Below are positions 16,339-25,513 of a stretch of 64,000 nucleotides of DNA, one piece after another. Each line of letters begins with the position of its first letter. Positions within the stretch are counted from its first letter, which is position 1. The translations under genes were made by a program, and so were the position numbers. Source of the stretch: Saccharibacillus deserti (GTDB lineage Bacteria; Bacillota; Bacilli; Paenibacillales; Paenibacillaceae); NCBI RefSeq assembly GCF_013618475.1, contig NZ_JABJVN010000001.1, positions 1,206,355 to 1,270,354 on the forward strand. The letters run 5' to 3'. The notes under the pieces were generated by a model. The model did no database searches. It was not told where the DNA came from and saw nothing but the letters and a program-made list of their open reading frames with translations.

Positions 16339-16364
16339 TTAGCCGTTCCTTTTTCCCGTCAAAC
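16339..16364 (-). promoter_or_regulatory. Candidate sigma-B promoter of the general stress gene
   Basis: Minus-strand GTTTGA (16359-16364; five of six to GTTTAA), 14-base spacer, GGCTAA (16339-16344; four of six to GGGTAT). Confidence 0.5.
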
Positions 16365-16509
16365 TTTCTCCAAAATGGGAAGCTTCTCAGTCTCCTACGG
16401 AAAACCTATCCCCCTTTCTTCCCTTGGCGGTTTGATCTGCACATAGTATGATAGGACTATACGCATGGACAGTTCGGATAAGCGCGGATTTAAGGAGGGC
16501 ATTTACAAA

Positions 16510-18162
16510 ATGAAAGAATCGGAACATCCAGATCAGATTGTCGCCCAGTTTCTTCATGCGCTTGAAGATTGTATTTACGTTATGGACTGGGACGGAGAAC
16601 ATTTCCGCTATCGGTACGTCAACCGGGCAGCAACCCTGCTCAGCAATCTGGGCCCGGAACATATGGGACAGACGTTCTCCGATGTGTACGGCCACGAACC
16701 CGAAATGGGCAGATATCTGCACCATAAATATATGAAAGTCGTTAACGAGCGCCAAAGTATCCGCTTCGAAGACGGTACGCTTCTTCCGACCGGCGCGCTC
16801 AGCGGCGAGAGTATTTTATCTCCGATCTTTGGCGACCGGGGCGAAGTCCAGTCCGTGGTTTGCGTAACGCGGGATATGATTCCCGTGTCCGAACAGGGAA
16901 GCCGGCTGCATCATTATGCGTATCACGACGAGCTGACCCAGCTGTTCAACCGGCGCTTTTTGTACGAATTCATCCATGAACCGTTTGGACTTTTCCTGAT
17001 CGATCTCGATAATTTCAAAAATATCAACGATGCCCTCGGCCATGAGACCGGCGATACCTTGTTGATCGAAGTCGCCCAACGTTTCAGACAATCGTTCGGT
17101 TCGCCTTATGTGATTGCGCGTCAGGGCGCCGACGAATTCATTATTGTATGCGAGAAACCGATCCTGTGCCCGGAAGAACAGGCAAAGCGGATTCTGAAAA
17201 TCCTCGACAAACCGTTTCTGCTCGGGGATCGGATGATCCGGGTCAGTGCGAGCGTCGGCATTTCTTCTTCTTCCGAGCGCAAGGATCTCTCAACCCTGCT
17301 TCGCCAGGCCGATATCGCGCTGTATTATGCCAAAAGCAAAGGGCGCAGCCGTTATCACGAATACAACGAATCGCTGCGCTACGACCAGGTCATCAAGTTC
17401 GACTATGAGATCGCGCTCAACCAATGTATCGAACGCGAAGAACTGCTGCTGCATTACCAGCCGATCTTCGACGCTGCCCATAACAAAGTGGTCGAGGTCG
17501 AAGCGCTGCTGCGGTGGAATCTGGGTCATGCCGGCCTAGTCCCTCCGTCCGATTTCATTCCCGTCGCCGAAGAAACCGGCCTGATTGTTCCGATCGGCGA
17601 GTGGGTCATTCGCCAAGCCTGCAAAGACCTGCCCAAGATCAGCCGGAAATTCGGACCCGATGTCCGGGTAGCCATCAATATTTCGCGTGCCCAGTTCGAA
17701 TCGGATCATTTTGTCGAACGGCTAAATACTATTATCGCCGAAGAAGGCATGTCGCCGAACCGGTTCGATCTGGAAGTGACCGAGACCCTCGTGATGCGCA
17801 ATCTGGAAGAAATCTGCATCCTGCTGGAACAGCTTCGCGGACAGGGCTTTATGATCTCCCTCGACGATTTCGGCACCGGCTATTCTTCGTTGGGAATCCT
17901 GGCTCAAATTCCGATCGACAAATTCAAACTGGATCGCTCTTTTATCGTTCAAATGAATCCGGCCGTCATCTCCGCTCTGCTGGCCATGGCGCGCGCCATG
18001 AACCTGGACGTGGTAGCCGAAGGTGTCGAAGACGGCGAGCAGCTGATTCAGCTGATGAATATGGGCTGTCCGGGTATTCAGGGTTATCTGATCTGCCGCC
18101 CGATGAGCGTCGACGATCTGCCCCATATTTGGTACCCCAATATCCAGTCTTCCCTGGTATGA
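16510..18162 (+). CDS. PAS-GGDEF-EAL cyclic di-GMP protein
   Basis: 550 residues: PAS-like domain (about 10-125), GGDEF domain (about 130-290) and EAL domain (about 300-545). The cyclase signature is GADEF at 206-210 rather than GGDEF, so synthesis may be weak or lost. The phosphodiesterase half keeps EAL (331-333, EALLRW), the NIS Asn, [21 protein letters not shown] and EGVED motifs, so c-di-GMP breakdown to pGpG is the likely activity, perhaps tuned by GTP binding to the GADEF domain. It is cytoplasmic (no membrane helix). The ATG at 16510 follows AAGGAGG by 11 bases; an upstream ATG at 16465 lacks a site. It diverges from the general stress gene and ends at a strong terminator. Confidence 0.9.
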   Translation: MKESEHPDQIVAQFLHALEDCIYVMDWDGEHFRYRYVNRAATLLSNLGPEHMGQTFSDVYGHEPEMGRYLHHKYMKVVNERQSIRFEDGTLLPTGALSGESILSPIFGDRGEVQSVVCVTRDMIPVSEQGSRLHHYAYHDELTQLFNRRFLYEFIHEPFGLFLIDLDNFKNINDALGHETGDTLLIEVAQRFRQSFGSPYVIARQGADEFIIVCEKPILCPEEQAKRILKILDKPFLLGDRMIRVSASVGISSSSERKDLSTLLRQADIALYYAKSKGRSRYHEYNESLRYDQVIKFDYEIALNQCIEREELLLHYQPIFDAAHNKVVEVEALLRWNLGHAGLVPPSDFIPVAEETGLIVPIGEWVIRQACKDLPKISRKFGPDVRVAINISRAQFESDHFVERLNTIIAEEGMSPNRFDLEVTETLVMRNLEEICILLEQLRGQGFMISLDDFGTGYSSLGILAQIPIDKFKLDRSFIVQMNPAVISALLAMARAMNLDVVAEGVEDGEQLIQLMNMGCPGIQGYLICRPMSVDDLPHIWYPNIQSSLV

Positions 18163-18176
18163 CCGTACGGGTATAC

Positions 18177-18225
18177 AAAAAGCTGTTTCGACTGCCGCAG
18201 CAAGCGGGTCGAAACAGCTTTTTTT
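18177..18225 (+). terminator. Rho-independent terminator of the GGDEF-EAL gene
   Basis: Long perfect stem (about 15 bp with the A/T extension; AGCTGTTTCGAC paired with GTCGAAACAGCT) followed by seven T residues. Confidence 0.9.
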
Positions 18226-18244
18226 GTCGATGATTCGATGACGC

Positions 18245-18400
18245 TTACTGAATTAATCCGACCTGCCGGGCCTGCTCTTCCGTCAGGATGAATTGTTCGG
18301 TCTCCCAATAATCTTTCTCGGGATCCAGCCCGAACATATCGATAATCTTGTTCCAAATCTTCCGCTGCATCGCTTCCTGCTGCGTAATCATGATTTTCAC
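18245..18400 (-). CDS. Small hypothetical protein (51 residues)
   Basis: GTG start at 18400 with AAGGGGAC seven to eight bases before it. The product begins MKIMITQQEAMQRKIWNKII and ends in an amphipathic segment (LTEEQARQVGLIQ). It is charged and soluble, not recognised. A good ribosome site, sensible amino-acid composition and position between two genes support it as real; an internal ATG at 18391 is an alternative start. Confidence 0.6.
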   Translation of the reverse strand: MKIMITQQEAMQRKIWNKIIDMFGLDPEKDYWETEQFILTEEQARQVGLIQ

Positions 18401-18497
18401 TGCGGTTGTCCCCTTTCGCTTATGGCCGGTTTTTGCCTTCTCTCTTATCTTTACCCGGCAGCTGGCAAATTCGACGCGAATCCCGCTTTGCTGAACT

Positions 18498-19076
18498 CTA
18501 CACCGGTGTGGCGCCGCTGCCTCGTTGGCATCCTACCAGATGGTCGTCGACTATCCCGGAAGCCTGCATCAGCGCATAACAGATCGTGCTGCCGACAAAT
18601 TTGAACCCGCGTTTCTTGAGTTCTTTGCTCAAGCGATCCGACACATCCGTTCGGGCGGGCACTTCTTCGGGCAAATGGCGGTTTCCTTCAATCGTCCGTC
18701 CCTCCACAAAAGACCAGATATACGTATCGAAGCTTCCGAATTCTGTCTGCACACGCAGAAACGCTTTCGCGTTTTGGACAGCCGATTCGAGCTTCAGGCG
18801 GTTGCGGATAATGCCGGCATCGCCCATCAGTTCGTCGATTTTGGCCGCATCGTAGGAAGCTACGATTTCGGGGTCGAAGCCGTCCATCACTTCCCGATAA
18901 CGCTCGCGTTTTTTCAGGACGGTGTACCAGCTCAGTCCCGCCTGTGCGCCTTCCAGGGTCAGCAGCTCGAACCAGGTTCGATCGTCGTGAACGGGAACGC
19001 CCCATTCTTCGTCATGATAACGGATATACAGCGGATCATCGTTAACCCAACTGCATCGGACCGGATTCTCCCGCAT
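18498..19076 (-). CDS. tag: DNA-3-methyladenine glycosylase I
   Basis: 192 residues, the usual Tag length. The enzyme removes 3-methyladenine from DNA to start base excision repair. Visible hallmarks are the N-terminal RCSWVNDDPLYIRYHDEEWG with the zinc Cys and His, the active-site Glu in LEGAQAGLSW, and the C-terminal DDHLVGCQ with the second pair of zinc ligands. AGGGGAG lies nine bases before the ATG. The gene precedes the small hypothetical protein and follows the LtaS-like gene, all leftward, without clear operon links. Confidence 0.95.
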   Translation of the reverse strand: MRENPVRCSWVNDDPLYIRYHDEEWGVPVHDDRTWFELLTLEGAQAGLSWYTVLKKRERYREVMDGFDPEIVASYDAAKIDELMGDAGIIRNRLKLESAVQNAKAFLRVQTEFGSFDTYIWSFVEGRTIEGNRHLPEEVPARTDVSDRLSKELKKRGFKFVGSTICYALMQASGIVDDHLVGCQRGSGATPV

Positions 19077-19108
19077 TTCGAATCGCTCCCCTGCTCGCTT
19101 GTTTGATT

Positions 19109-21079
19109 TTACTTGGCACCCAAGCCCCGTTTGGGCAGTACCTTTACATAATCGTCGGACAATTTCATCAGCTGCAAAATATACTCGTAATCTTCGCGGT
19201 ACGGCTCCAGGTCGGTGATCGGTTCGTGCGTGTCCAACGACACCGCTGTTCCGTCTTCGAATCCTTCTCCCGGAATATACAAAATGCCGTCCCCGACAAA
19301 AGAACCGGTAGGCAGATAATAACGGATCCCGACGACGTTGCGATCGGTGTTCAGCAGATCGCGGCCGAATACGGTATGGTTTTCTTTGGACAACGAAACG
19401 CCAAGCAGGTTCATCAGTGTCGGCACAAAGTCCATCTGCCCGCCTGCCAATTCGATCCGCTCGCCTTTTTCCAGACCCGGCACATGCACAATCAGCGGAA
19501 TATTGAACCGGCTGGCATTGGCCTCATAAGAGATGCCGAGCATCGACGATACCCAGGCGGGATCGTTCTCGGCCGTAGCCAATCCGCCATGATCGCCGTA
19601 CACGAGCAGCAGCGTATTGTCCCACAAGCCTTTGGCTTTGAGGTTGTCGATCAATTTGCCGAGTGCGTAGTCCGTGTAATGTTGGGCGTTCAGGTAACTC
19701 CCGAGCTGTGTTCCCTGAAGGCGTTCCGGGATCTCAAGCTGCGGGAACTCTTTGGGCACATCAAACGGAGCGTGGCTGGATGTGGTCACGAACTGGGCAT
19801 AGAACGGCGAACCGTCCGCACGCATTTCGTCGATTTTCTCGAGTCCCACCCGGTACATCTCTTCGTCGGAAGCTCCGAAATTATTGAAATGATCGTTGAC
19901 GTAACTCGGCTTATCGTAAAAGTTCTGAAATCCGAGCGCCGGGTACAGCTGATTCCGGTCCCAGAACGTGGCGTTGTTGATCTGGAATGTAGCGGTCTCG
20001 TAGCCTTTCTCTTCCAAGAGACGCGGCGAACTCGGAATCTCCCGGTCTCCGTAACCGGTAGACATTGCAATCGCCGCCGTCGGATAAATGGAAGTGTTCG
20101 AAATAAACTCCGCATCCGAAGTGTTACCCGGGCCGATTTGCTGGAAAATGTTCGGGAAATAAAAACTTTGTCCGATCAGTTCATTCAGATTCGGCGTCAC
20201 TTCCTTGTTATCGAGCTTGTAGCCGATCGGGAAGTTCTGGAACGATTCCATTTGGACGACGATCACGTTCATGTCTTCCGCCGCTCCGAAATAAGCCGGT
20301 CCGGACGTTTTGCTGCCGGAAGCGTCTTCCGCGCCCTTGTTCACATACGGAAAAGTCTGCTGGAGAGCTTCCACCTGAGCCGCGACTTCTTCGGGCGAAG
20401 TGCTGGCCAAGAACTCGCGTTCTTTCTTTTTTTCGATAGCGGTGCTGACCTGATAATTCAGAAAACCGATATTTTCGGCGCGTACGATCTCATTGCTGAT
20501 TGCGGAGCCCCGGCTGATCCATACGCCGGACAGCAGCAGGCAGACAACCAATACCAACGATACCGCGATGCGGCTCATACGTGTAGCGGCGCCGCTCCAG
20601 GAAGATTTTCCGGCGGAAGCAAACGAGAGCTGCCCGCGCGACCGGCGGCGCCGAAGCGCCCGTACGCCAAAGCGAACGAAAATGAACGCAAAGTCCGCAA
20701 AAAAGATGAAAAAGGCAGGTCTGATCAATCCGCCTACCATGTTGCCCACTTCGGGAACCTGGCCGAGCGACCCCAGCACCGTGTAGGTCGGAACGGAACC
20801 GAAATAGGAATGATACACGGCAGCCGAGAACAAGAGGAGCGACAGCAGCACATCGGCGGTCCAGGCTGTCCCCTTTTTCCAGCGTCTTGGAATCAGCAGC
20901 TCCAGCAGGCAGGTCAATCCGAGCGCCGTGGACAGATCGATAAAAACGCCGCCCAGTTCGAATTCGGAGAAGAAAAACCAGCGCAGCAGCAGCAGCTTGG
21001 CAAACAGGATACCGGAAGCGGTCAAAAATGCTTTATCGGGTCCTCGGCTCGTCTGAAGCGGAGTCGGAATTAATTTCAT
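19109..21079 (-). CDS. LtaS-like membrane sulfatase family enzyme
   Basis: 656 residues: five hydrophobic segments in the first 190 residues, then a large extracellular sulfatase-fold domain. Catalytic features of lipoteichoic acid synthases are present: metal ligand Glu278 in VVQMESF, nucleophile Thr320 in GPGNTSDAEF, and the late YGDHGG Asp/His pair. These enzymes transfer glycerol phosphate from phosphatidylglycerol to grow or prime lipoteichoic acid. Which LtaS paralogue type it is cannot be told from this sequence alone. GAAGGTG precedes the ATG. Single gene, leftward. Confidence 0.9.
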   Translation of the reverse strand: MKLIPTPLQTSRGPDKAFLTASGILFAKLLLLRWFFFSEFELGGVFIDLSTALGLTCLLELLIPRRWKKGTAWTADVLLSLLLFSAAVYHSYFGSVPTYTVLGSLGQVPEVGNMVGGLIRPAFFIFFADFAFIFVRFGVRALRRRRSRGQLSFASAGKSSWSGAATRMSRIAVSLVLVVCLLLSGVWISRGSAISNEIVRAENIGFLNYQVSTAIEKKKEREFLASTSPEEVAAQVEALQQTFPYVNKGAEDASGSKTSGPAYFGAAEDMNVIVVQMESFQNFPIGYKLDNKEVTPNLNELIGQSFYFPNIFQQIGPGNTSDAEFISNTSIYPTAAIAMSTGYGDREIPSSPRLLEEKGYETATFQINNATFWDRNQLYPALGFQNFYDKPSYVNDHFNNFGASDEEMYRVGLEKIDEMRADGSPFYAQFVTTSSHAPFDVPKEFPQLEIPERLQGTQLGSYLNAQHYTDYALGKLIDNLKAKGLWDNTLLLVYGDHGGLATAENDPAWVSSMLGISYEANASRFNIPLIVHVPGLEKGERIELAGGQMDFVPTLMNLLGVSLSKENHTVFGRDLLNTDRNVVGIRYYLPTGSFVGDGILYIPGEGFEDGTAVSLDTHEPITDLEPYREDYEYILQLMKLSDDYVKVLPKRGLGAK

Positions 21080-21194
21080 GATTGGACACCTTCTTTGTTT
21101 ACAGGATATGGATTCAACAACTTATTATAAAACACTCTCTTTACACCGTCAAAACATTGCGTTAACACAAAGTCTTTTTTTCGGAAAAATCCAA

Positions 21195-21228
21195 CGAAAA
21201 AGACCCCGGGCATCGAAATTCCCGGGGT
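21195..21228 (-). terminator. Rho-independent terminator of the fhuF-like/metallophosphatase pair
   Basis: 8-bp GC-only stem (21203-21210 with 21221-21228) with a ten-base loop, then CTTTTT on the minus strand. Confidence 0.8.
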
Positions 21229-21272
21229 TCGGCTGTGTAAGCCGCAGATGATCGTTCCTATTCGGAACGAAT

Positions 21273-21821
21273 CTAAATCTTCGAATCGTAATGGCGATGT
21301 TCGAACGCGGACATCCACCCGTCCAACGTAACCAGACCGTACGAATACTGCTTCAATCGGCGTTTGTCCGTAGGCGAACCCGGATTGAACAAGGTAAGGT
21401 TTGCTTCCTTTTTGGGATTCGGGACGGTTCTGGATAACGGGATGTGCGAATGTCCAAAGACGACAATGTCGACTTCCTCGTCTTCGAATGCGGCAAGCGC
21501 ATTGGCTTCCGTACTCCCCCGGCCCAAATGTCCGTGCGTCAGTCCGATTCGCCAGCCTCCGATTTCGACAATCCGGCGGTAGCCCCAGCGTTCGACGATA
21601 GCCGGTCCGTCATTGTTGCCGGCTACGCCGTGAACCGGAGCGTAGACGGCCAGCAGATCGTACACCTCCGGAGACGTCCAATCGCCCGCATGAAGAATCA
21701 GATCGGCCTCCGCCAGTTCTTCGACCAGCCTTGGCGGAAGAGCTTTTGCCATTCGGGGCATATGCGTATCGGAGACTACGACGATTCTGGTCCTGCCGGT
21801 CGACAGCAGCGCTTCGTTCAT
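21273..21821 (-). CDS. YfcE/MJ0936-type metallophosphoesterase
   Basis: 182 residues of the calcineurin-like phosphodiesterase fold, small YfcE branch. The di-metal motifs run in order: VVVSDTHM (D17, H20), LILHAGDW (D47), VAGNND (N70), LTHGHLG (H-x-H) and VVFGHSHIP. Substrate is unknown; the family hydrolyses phosphodiesters in vitro. The ATG overlaps the stop of the FhuF-like gene upstream by four bases, so the two are co-translated, although no functional link between them is evident. Confidence 0.88.
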   Translation of the reverse strand: MNEALLSTGRTRIVVVSDTHMPRMAKALPPRLVEELAEADLILHAGDWTSPEVYDLLAVYAPVHGVAGNNDGPAIVERWGYRRIVEIGGWRIGLTHGHLGRGSTEANALAAFEDEEVDIVVFGHSHIPLSRTVPNPKKEANLTLFNPGSPTDKRRLKQYSYGLVTLDGWMSAFEHRHYDSKI

Positions 21822-22633
21822 TGCGCTCGGACCTGTTCGCGGCGTTTGGCCCGATCCTGCTCGCTGAGCTTCGGACAGTTGTAACAGTATTCGGCTCCCG
21901 GAAGCATATGGTACAGGCAGCAGCTTGGGCGCAGTTGGATCTGCTCCGTCGGATCGGTCAGATGGGGCGTGTAGCGAAAACGCAGATCGAACGGATTTTT
22001 TTTGCGGCCAAAAAGATCGGGCTCCAGCGTCTTCATCTGTTCGTAAATCTTCTCCAGCCGGTCGCGGTGCGGCGCCAGCATCGGCCCGAACTGCGGATGG
22101 CTGCGCCACATTTGCGCAAAATAATCCGCGCGGCCCGGCAGCTGCGCCCAGATCATGCCGACAGCAAGGCCGGACAGCGCGGCAAAATTCTCGAACAGCG
22201 GACGGCAGGTCTGCCCGTAAAAGAAAGCCAGACCTTCGCGCATCCATTCGTCGCGCCCGGCTTCGTCCTCCGGCGCCGTCTGCGCGAGGCGGCTGCCGAT
22301 CACAAAGTTCAGACTGTGCCCATTCTCCAGTCGAAACAGCTGCACGCTCAGATTGGCTGCGGAAAACTCCGGACGCAGTCCGGCGGCTGCCGGGAAGTAC
22401 ATCGAAGCGGTGACGACCCCGCTGTACCAACTGCAAAAGTAAGTGACGGCCGCCTGAAGATCCGGGGCCCGCAGAACATCGGCAAATACACGCAAAAAAG
22501 ACTCCGCGCCTTTTGGTGTGGACAGTTCGGCCAGCGAAGCCGACAATTCGGCGCCCTCCAGCGGTTCTGCACTCATGTAAAACTGCGGCAGCAGCAAATT
22601 CTTGTCGAATTCGATCATGGACGGTTCGGCCAT
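21818..22633 (-). CDS. FhuF-like siderophore iron reductase
   Basis: 271 residues. The C-terminal segment RPSCCLYHMLPGAEYCYNCP has the Cys-Cys-x10-Cys-x2-Cys arrangement that binds a 2Fe-2S cluster in FhuF-type ferric siderophore reductases; the N-terminal part is helical. The likely role is release of iron from imported siderophore in the cytoplasm. The ATG at 22633 follows AAAGGATG; a TTG directly before it is possible. No siderophore transporter is seen in the window. Confidence 0.8.
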   Translation of the reverse strand: MAEPSMIEFDKNLLLPQFYMSAEPLEGAELSASLAELSTPKGAESFLRVFADVLRAPDLQAAVTYFCSWYSGVVTASMYFPAAAGLRPEFSAANLSVQLFRLENGHSLNFVIGSRLAQTAPEDEAGRDEWMREGLAFFYGQTCRPLFENFAALSGLAVGMIWAQLPGRADYFAQMWRSHPQFGPMLAPHRDRLEKIYEQMKTLEPDLFGRKKNPFDLRFRYTPHLTDPTEQIQLRPSCCLYHMLPGAEYCYNCPKLSEQDRAKRREQVRAQ

Positions 22634-22724
22634 CAAAAAATCATCCTTTCCGAATCGGGAATGTTTCTCGTTTGTTTATCGTACTTGATTCCATGCAGGG
22701 GTACAACACGAATCGTTAATGGGT

Positions 22725-22762
22725 TAAAAAAAGACCGTTTCCTTCGCAAGAAGGAGACGGTC
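22725..22762 (-). terminator. Rho-independent terminator of the pst operon
   Basis: 13-bp stem (22733-22745 with 22750-22762, one mismatch), four-base loop, then seven T residues on the minus strand. Confidence 0.9.
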
Positions 22763-22844
22763 CGATACGTATCGTATGAAAGCTTGCAAAAATCGCGGCC
22801 GGATCAGACCTCCCGCATCCGCGGGGCTTATCCGGATCGCTTCT

Positions 22845-23612
22845 TCAGCCAAACCGGCCCATGATATATTCCTGGGTCATTTGGTTCGAAGGGTTCGAGA
22901 ACAGCTTGGTCGTATCGTCGTGCTCGATCAGATTGCCCAGATAGAAATAGGCGGTCGAATCGGATACGCGTGCGGCCTGCTGCATATTGTGCGTGACGAT
23001 CACGATGCGAAGATCTTTTTTGAGTTCGATGATCAGCTCTTCGACTTTGCCGGTCGATACCGGGTCAAGTGCGGAAGCCGGTTCGTCGAGCAGCAGAATC
23101 TGCGGACTGACGGACAGGGCACGCGCGATGCACAGACGCTGCTGCTGGCCGCCGGACAGCGACAGGGCGGATTCTTTCAAACGGTCTTTGACTTCGTCCC
23201 ACAAAGCGGCGCGGCGCAGGCTCTGCTCGACAATCTCGTCCAGCTGCTTTTTGCCGCGTGTCCCGTGGTATCTCGGACCAAATGCGATATTTTCGTAAAT
23301 CGACTTGTAGAACGGATTCGGGCGCTGCCAAACCATGCCGATCTTCTGGCGAAGCGTGACCGCATCGGTGTTCTTGTCGTTCAAATCCTGCCCGTCCATC
23401 CAGATCCGTCCGGCAACGCGCGCGGACGCAATCTCGTCGTTCATCCGGTTCAGGGAGCGTAGGAAGGTCGACTTCCCGCAGCCCGACGGCCCGATCAGCG
23501 CGGTCACGCTTTTCTCGGGAAATTCCATATTGATCTTCTTGACGGCCTCGTTCGTGCCGTAAAATACACTCAGTTCTTCCGTGCCAAAGCGCGGCTGCGT
23601 ACTGGTCTGCAT
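22845..23612 (-). CDS. pstB: Phosphate ABC transporter ATP-binding protein
   Basis: 255-residue ATPase of the high-affinity phosphate importer. Walker [10 protein letters not shown] (41-49), the Q-loop MVWQRPNPF (PNPF is typical of PstB), the LSGGQQQR signature, Walker B ILLLDEP and the switch His in IVTHNM are all present. Last gene of the leftward pstS-pstC-pstA-pstB operon, 13 bases after pstA, with GGAGGG before its ATG and a terminator at 22725-22762. Confidence 0.97.
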   Translation of the reverse strand: MQTSTQPRFGTEELSVFYGTNEAVKKINMEFPEKSVTALIGPSGCGKSTFLRSLNRMNDEIASARVAGRIWMDGQDLNDKNTDAVTLRQKIGMVWQRPNPFYKSIYENIAFGPRYHGTRGKKQLDEIVEQSLRRAALWDEVKDRLKESALSLSGGQQQRLCIARALSVSPQILLLDEPASALDPVSTGKVEELIIELKKDLRIVIVTHNMQQAARVSDSTAYFYLGNLIEHDDTTKLFSNPSNQMTQEYIMGRFG

Positions 23613-23625
23613 AACGGAAGCCCTC

Positions 23626-24522
23626 CTATTCCATCCGCTTGGAAGCGGTAATCTTGCGGTACACGAAACGTCCGAACCAGCGTGCGACCAGATTGAACAG
23701 CAGAACCATGATCACGAGCACGGCGGAGGCGCCTGCGGCAACCTGCTTCGCATCCGGTACCACGCCTTCGCTGTTCAGCTTCCAGATGTGTACGGCCAGC
23801 GTTTCCGCCGGACGCAGCGGGTTGATCGGGGAACGCGGATGCAGTGGATTCCAGTCGGTGAAATCAAGCGGCGGCGTCGTCATGCCCGAGGTGAACAGCA
23901 GCGCGGCGGCTTCGCCGAACACGCGGCCGGCCGCGAGAATGGTACCGGTAATCAAACTCGGCAGCGCGACGGGCAGCAGGATCGAGGTGATGATCTTCCA
24001 TTTGGACAAACCGAGTGCAAGCCCGGCTTCCTTCTGCTCTCTCGGTACGGCGCGGAACGATTGTTCCGTGATCCGAACCATCAGCGGCAGATTGAAGATC
24101 GCCAGCGCGATCGCGCCGGACAGCAGCGAATAGCCGAGATCGAAAGTATTAACAAACAGCAGGAGACCGAACAAACCGACAACGATCGACGGGAAAGACG
24201 ACAGAACTTCGACGACCAGGCGAATGAAGGCGGTGACTTTGCCTTCTCGCGCATATTCCGCCATGTAAATGCCGCCGCCCAGACCGATCGGGATGGTGAT
24301 GATCATGGTCAGTACGAGCAGGAACAGCGAGTTGAACAGCTGCGGCCCGATTCCGCCGCCCGCCTTCATATTCTGCGAAGGCGAGGTCAGGAAATGCCAG
24401 TCGATATGGGCAATCCCCCGGAAGAGGATAATGCCGAGCAGCCCGGCCAGAATCGCGACGATGAGAACCGCGAAAAAGACGATAATGCCGGTCGCAAGTT
24501 TGTCTGCGGTTTTTGCGTTCAC
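23626..24522 (-). CDS. pstA: Phosphate ABC transporter permease
   Basis: 298 residues with six membrane helices. The EAA-type loop ([13 protein letters not shown]) that docks on PstB is visible, together with [15 protein letters not shown], common in PstA. Start is GTG at 24522, placed eight bases after AAAGGAGG, and overlaps the pstC stop by four bases, so translation is coupled. Confidence 0.95.
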   Translation of the reverse strand: MNAKTADKLATGIIVFFAVLIVAILAGLLGIILFRGIAHIDWHFLTSPSQNMKAGGGIGPQLFNSLFLLVLTMIITIPIGLGGGIYMAEYAREGKVTAFIRLVVEVLSSFPSIVVGLFGLLLFVNTFDLGYSLLSGAIALAIFNLPLMVRITEQSFRAVPREQKEAGLALGLSKWKIITSILLPVALPSLITGTILAAGRVFGEAAALLFTSGMTTPPLDFTDWNPLHPRSPINPLRPAETLAVHIWKLNSEGVVPDAKQVAAGASAVLVIMVLLFNLVARWFGRFVYRKITASKRME

Positions 24523-25430
24523 AGTTTATTCCTCCTTTGGAGCAGCCGTACCGCAATGATGAACACGAAGGTCATAAAGAGCAGCATCAGCGCCATACTC
24601 CAGAGGACGTTGTTCTGTACCGTTCCGGTTACCGTGTTGCTCATGTTCAAGGTAATCACGCTGGTCAGGGTCGAAGCCGATTGAACCAGGGAAGTCGGCA
24701 GGAACGGAGCATTGCCGATAACCATCTGTACGGCAAGCGCTTCGCCGAAAGCGCGCGCGATGCCGAGGATAATACCCGTCCAGAGCGAAGGAGCCAAAGT
24801 CGGCAGCACAACGCGGTAGATCGTCTGCCAGCGCGTTGCGCCAAGCGCATAGGACGCTTCACGCATGCCGCGCGGCAGCGAAGTCAGCGCGTCCGCGGCG
24901 ATACTTGTAATCGTCGGCAGGATCATGATCGACAGGACCAGAGCACCCGCACCCACGCCGTAGCCTACCGAAGTCCCGCCTGTCAGCGAACTGATGAACG
25001 GAATAAGGACGGTCAGGCCGATAAAGCCGTAAACGACCGACGGAATGCCCGAAAGAAGCTCGATAGCCGGCTGCAGGATTCTTTTGCCTTTGCCCGGTAC
25101 GATTTCGGTCATGAACAAGGCCGCGCAGATACTGAGCGGGCCCGCGATCAGGGCAGCCAGCATCGAGACGACGAACGAACCCGCGATGAACGGAAGTGCG
25201 CCGAACGACGGAGTATCACCGGTCGGATTCCAACTGCGGCCGAACAGAAACTCGGCCAGGCTCACGCCGTCTTTCGTAAAGGTGGCCAGTCCCTTGGAAG
25301 CGACGAAGTACACGATCGAGACGATCACGACGATCAGCATGAGCACGCAGAGGTACGTATAAGTCTTGCCGATCAGGTCTTCGCGGCGATGTCTGGCGAA
25401 TCCGCGCGAGGCGGGTTTAGTATTTTCCAT
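24519..25430 (-). CDS. pstC: Phosphate ABC transporter permease
   Basis: 303 residues, six membrane helices, with the cytoplasmic EAA loop REASYALGATRWQTI and the GIARAFGEALAVQMVIGN region typical of PstC. It forms the membrane channel together with PstA. GGAGAGGG precedes the ATG. A hairpin lies between it and pstS (25471-25489). Confidence 0.95.
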   Translation of the reverse strand: MENTKPASRGFARHRREDLIGKTYTYLCVLMLIVVIVSIVYFVASKGLATFTKDGVSLAEFLFGRSWNPTGDTPSFGALPFIAGSFVVSMLAALIAGPLSICAALFMTEIVPGKGKRILQPAIELLSGIPSVVYGFIGLTVLIPFISSLTGGTSVGYGVGAGALVLSIMILPTITSIAADALTSLPRGMREASYALGATRWQTIYRVVLPTLAPSLWTGIILGIARAFGEALAVQMVIGNAPFLPTSLVQSASTLTSVITLNMSNTVTGTVQNNVLWSMALMLLFMTFVFIIAVRLLQRRNKL

Positions 25431-25470
25431 AAGTGGTTACCCTCTCCATTCGTTGTTAAACGCGCAAATA

Positions 25471-25489
25471 GAGGCGGAGAAACCGCCTC
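25471..25489. terminator. Intercistronic hairpin between pstS and pstC
   Basis: 7-bp GC-rich stem (25471-25477 with 25483-25489). On the minus strand it is followed only by TATTTG, so it is probably a partial attenuator or mRNA end-protector that favours PstS over the permeases; the better T-run lies on the plus-strand side. Confidence 0.5.
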
Positions 25490-25513
25490 TTTTTTGCCGG
25501 TGCTGCCGAAAGA

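Noticed and set aside
19103-21073. A 656-codon plus-strand frame that mirrors the LtaS-like gene
   Set aside because: Exact antisense mirror of a well-supported gene; translation has no hydrophobic pattern or motif.
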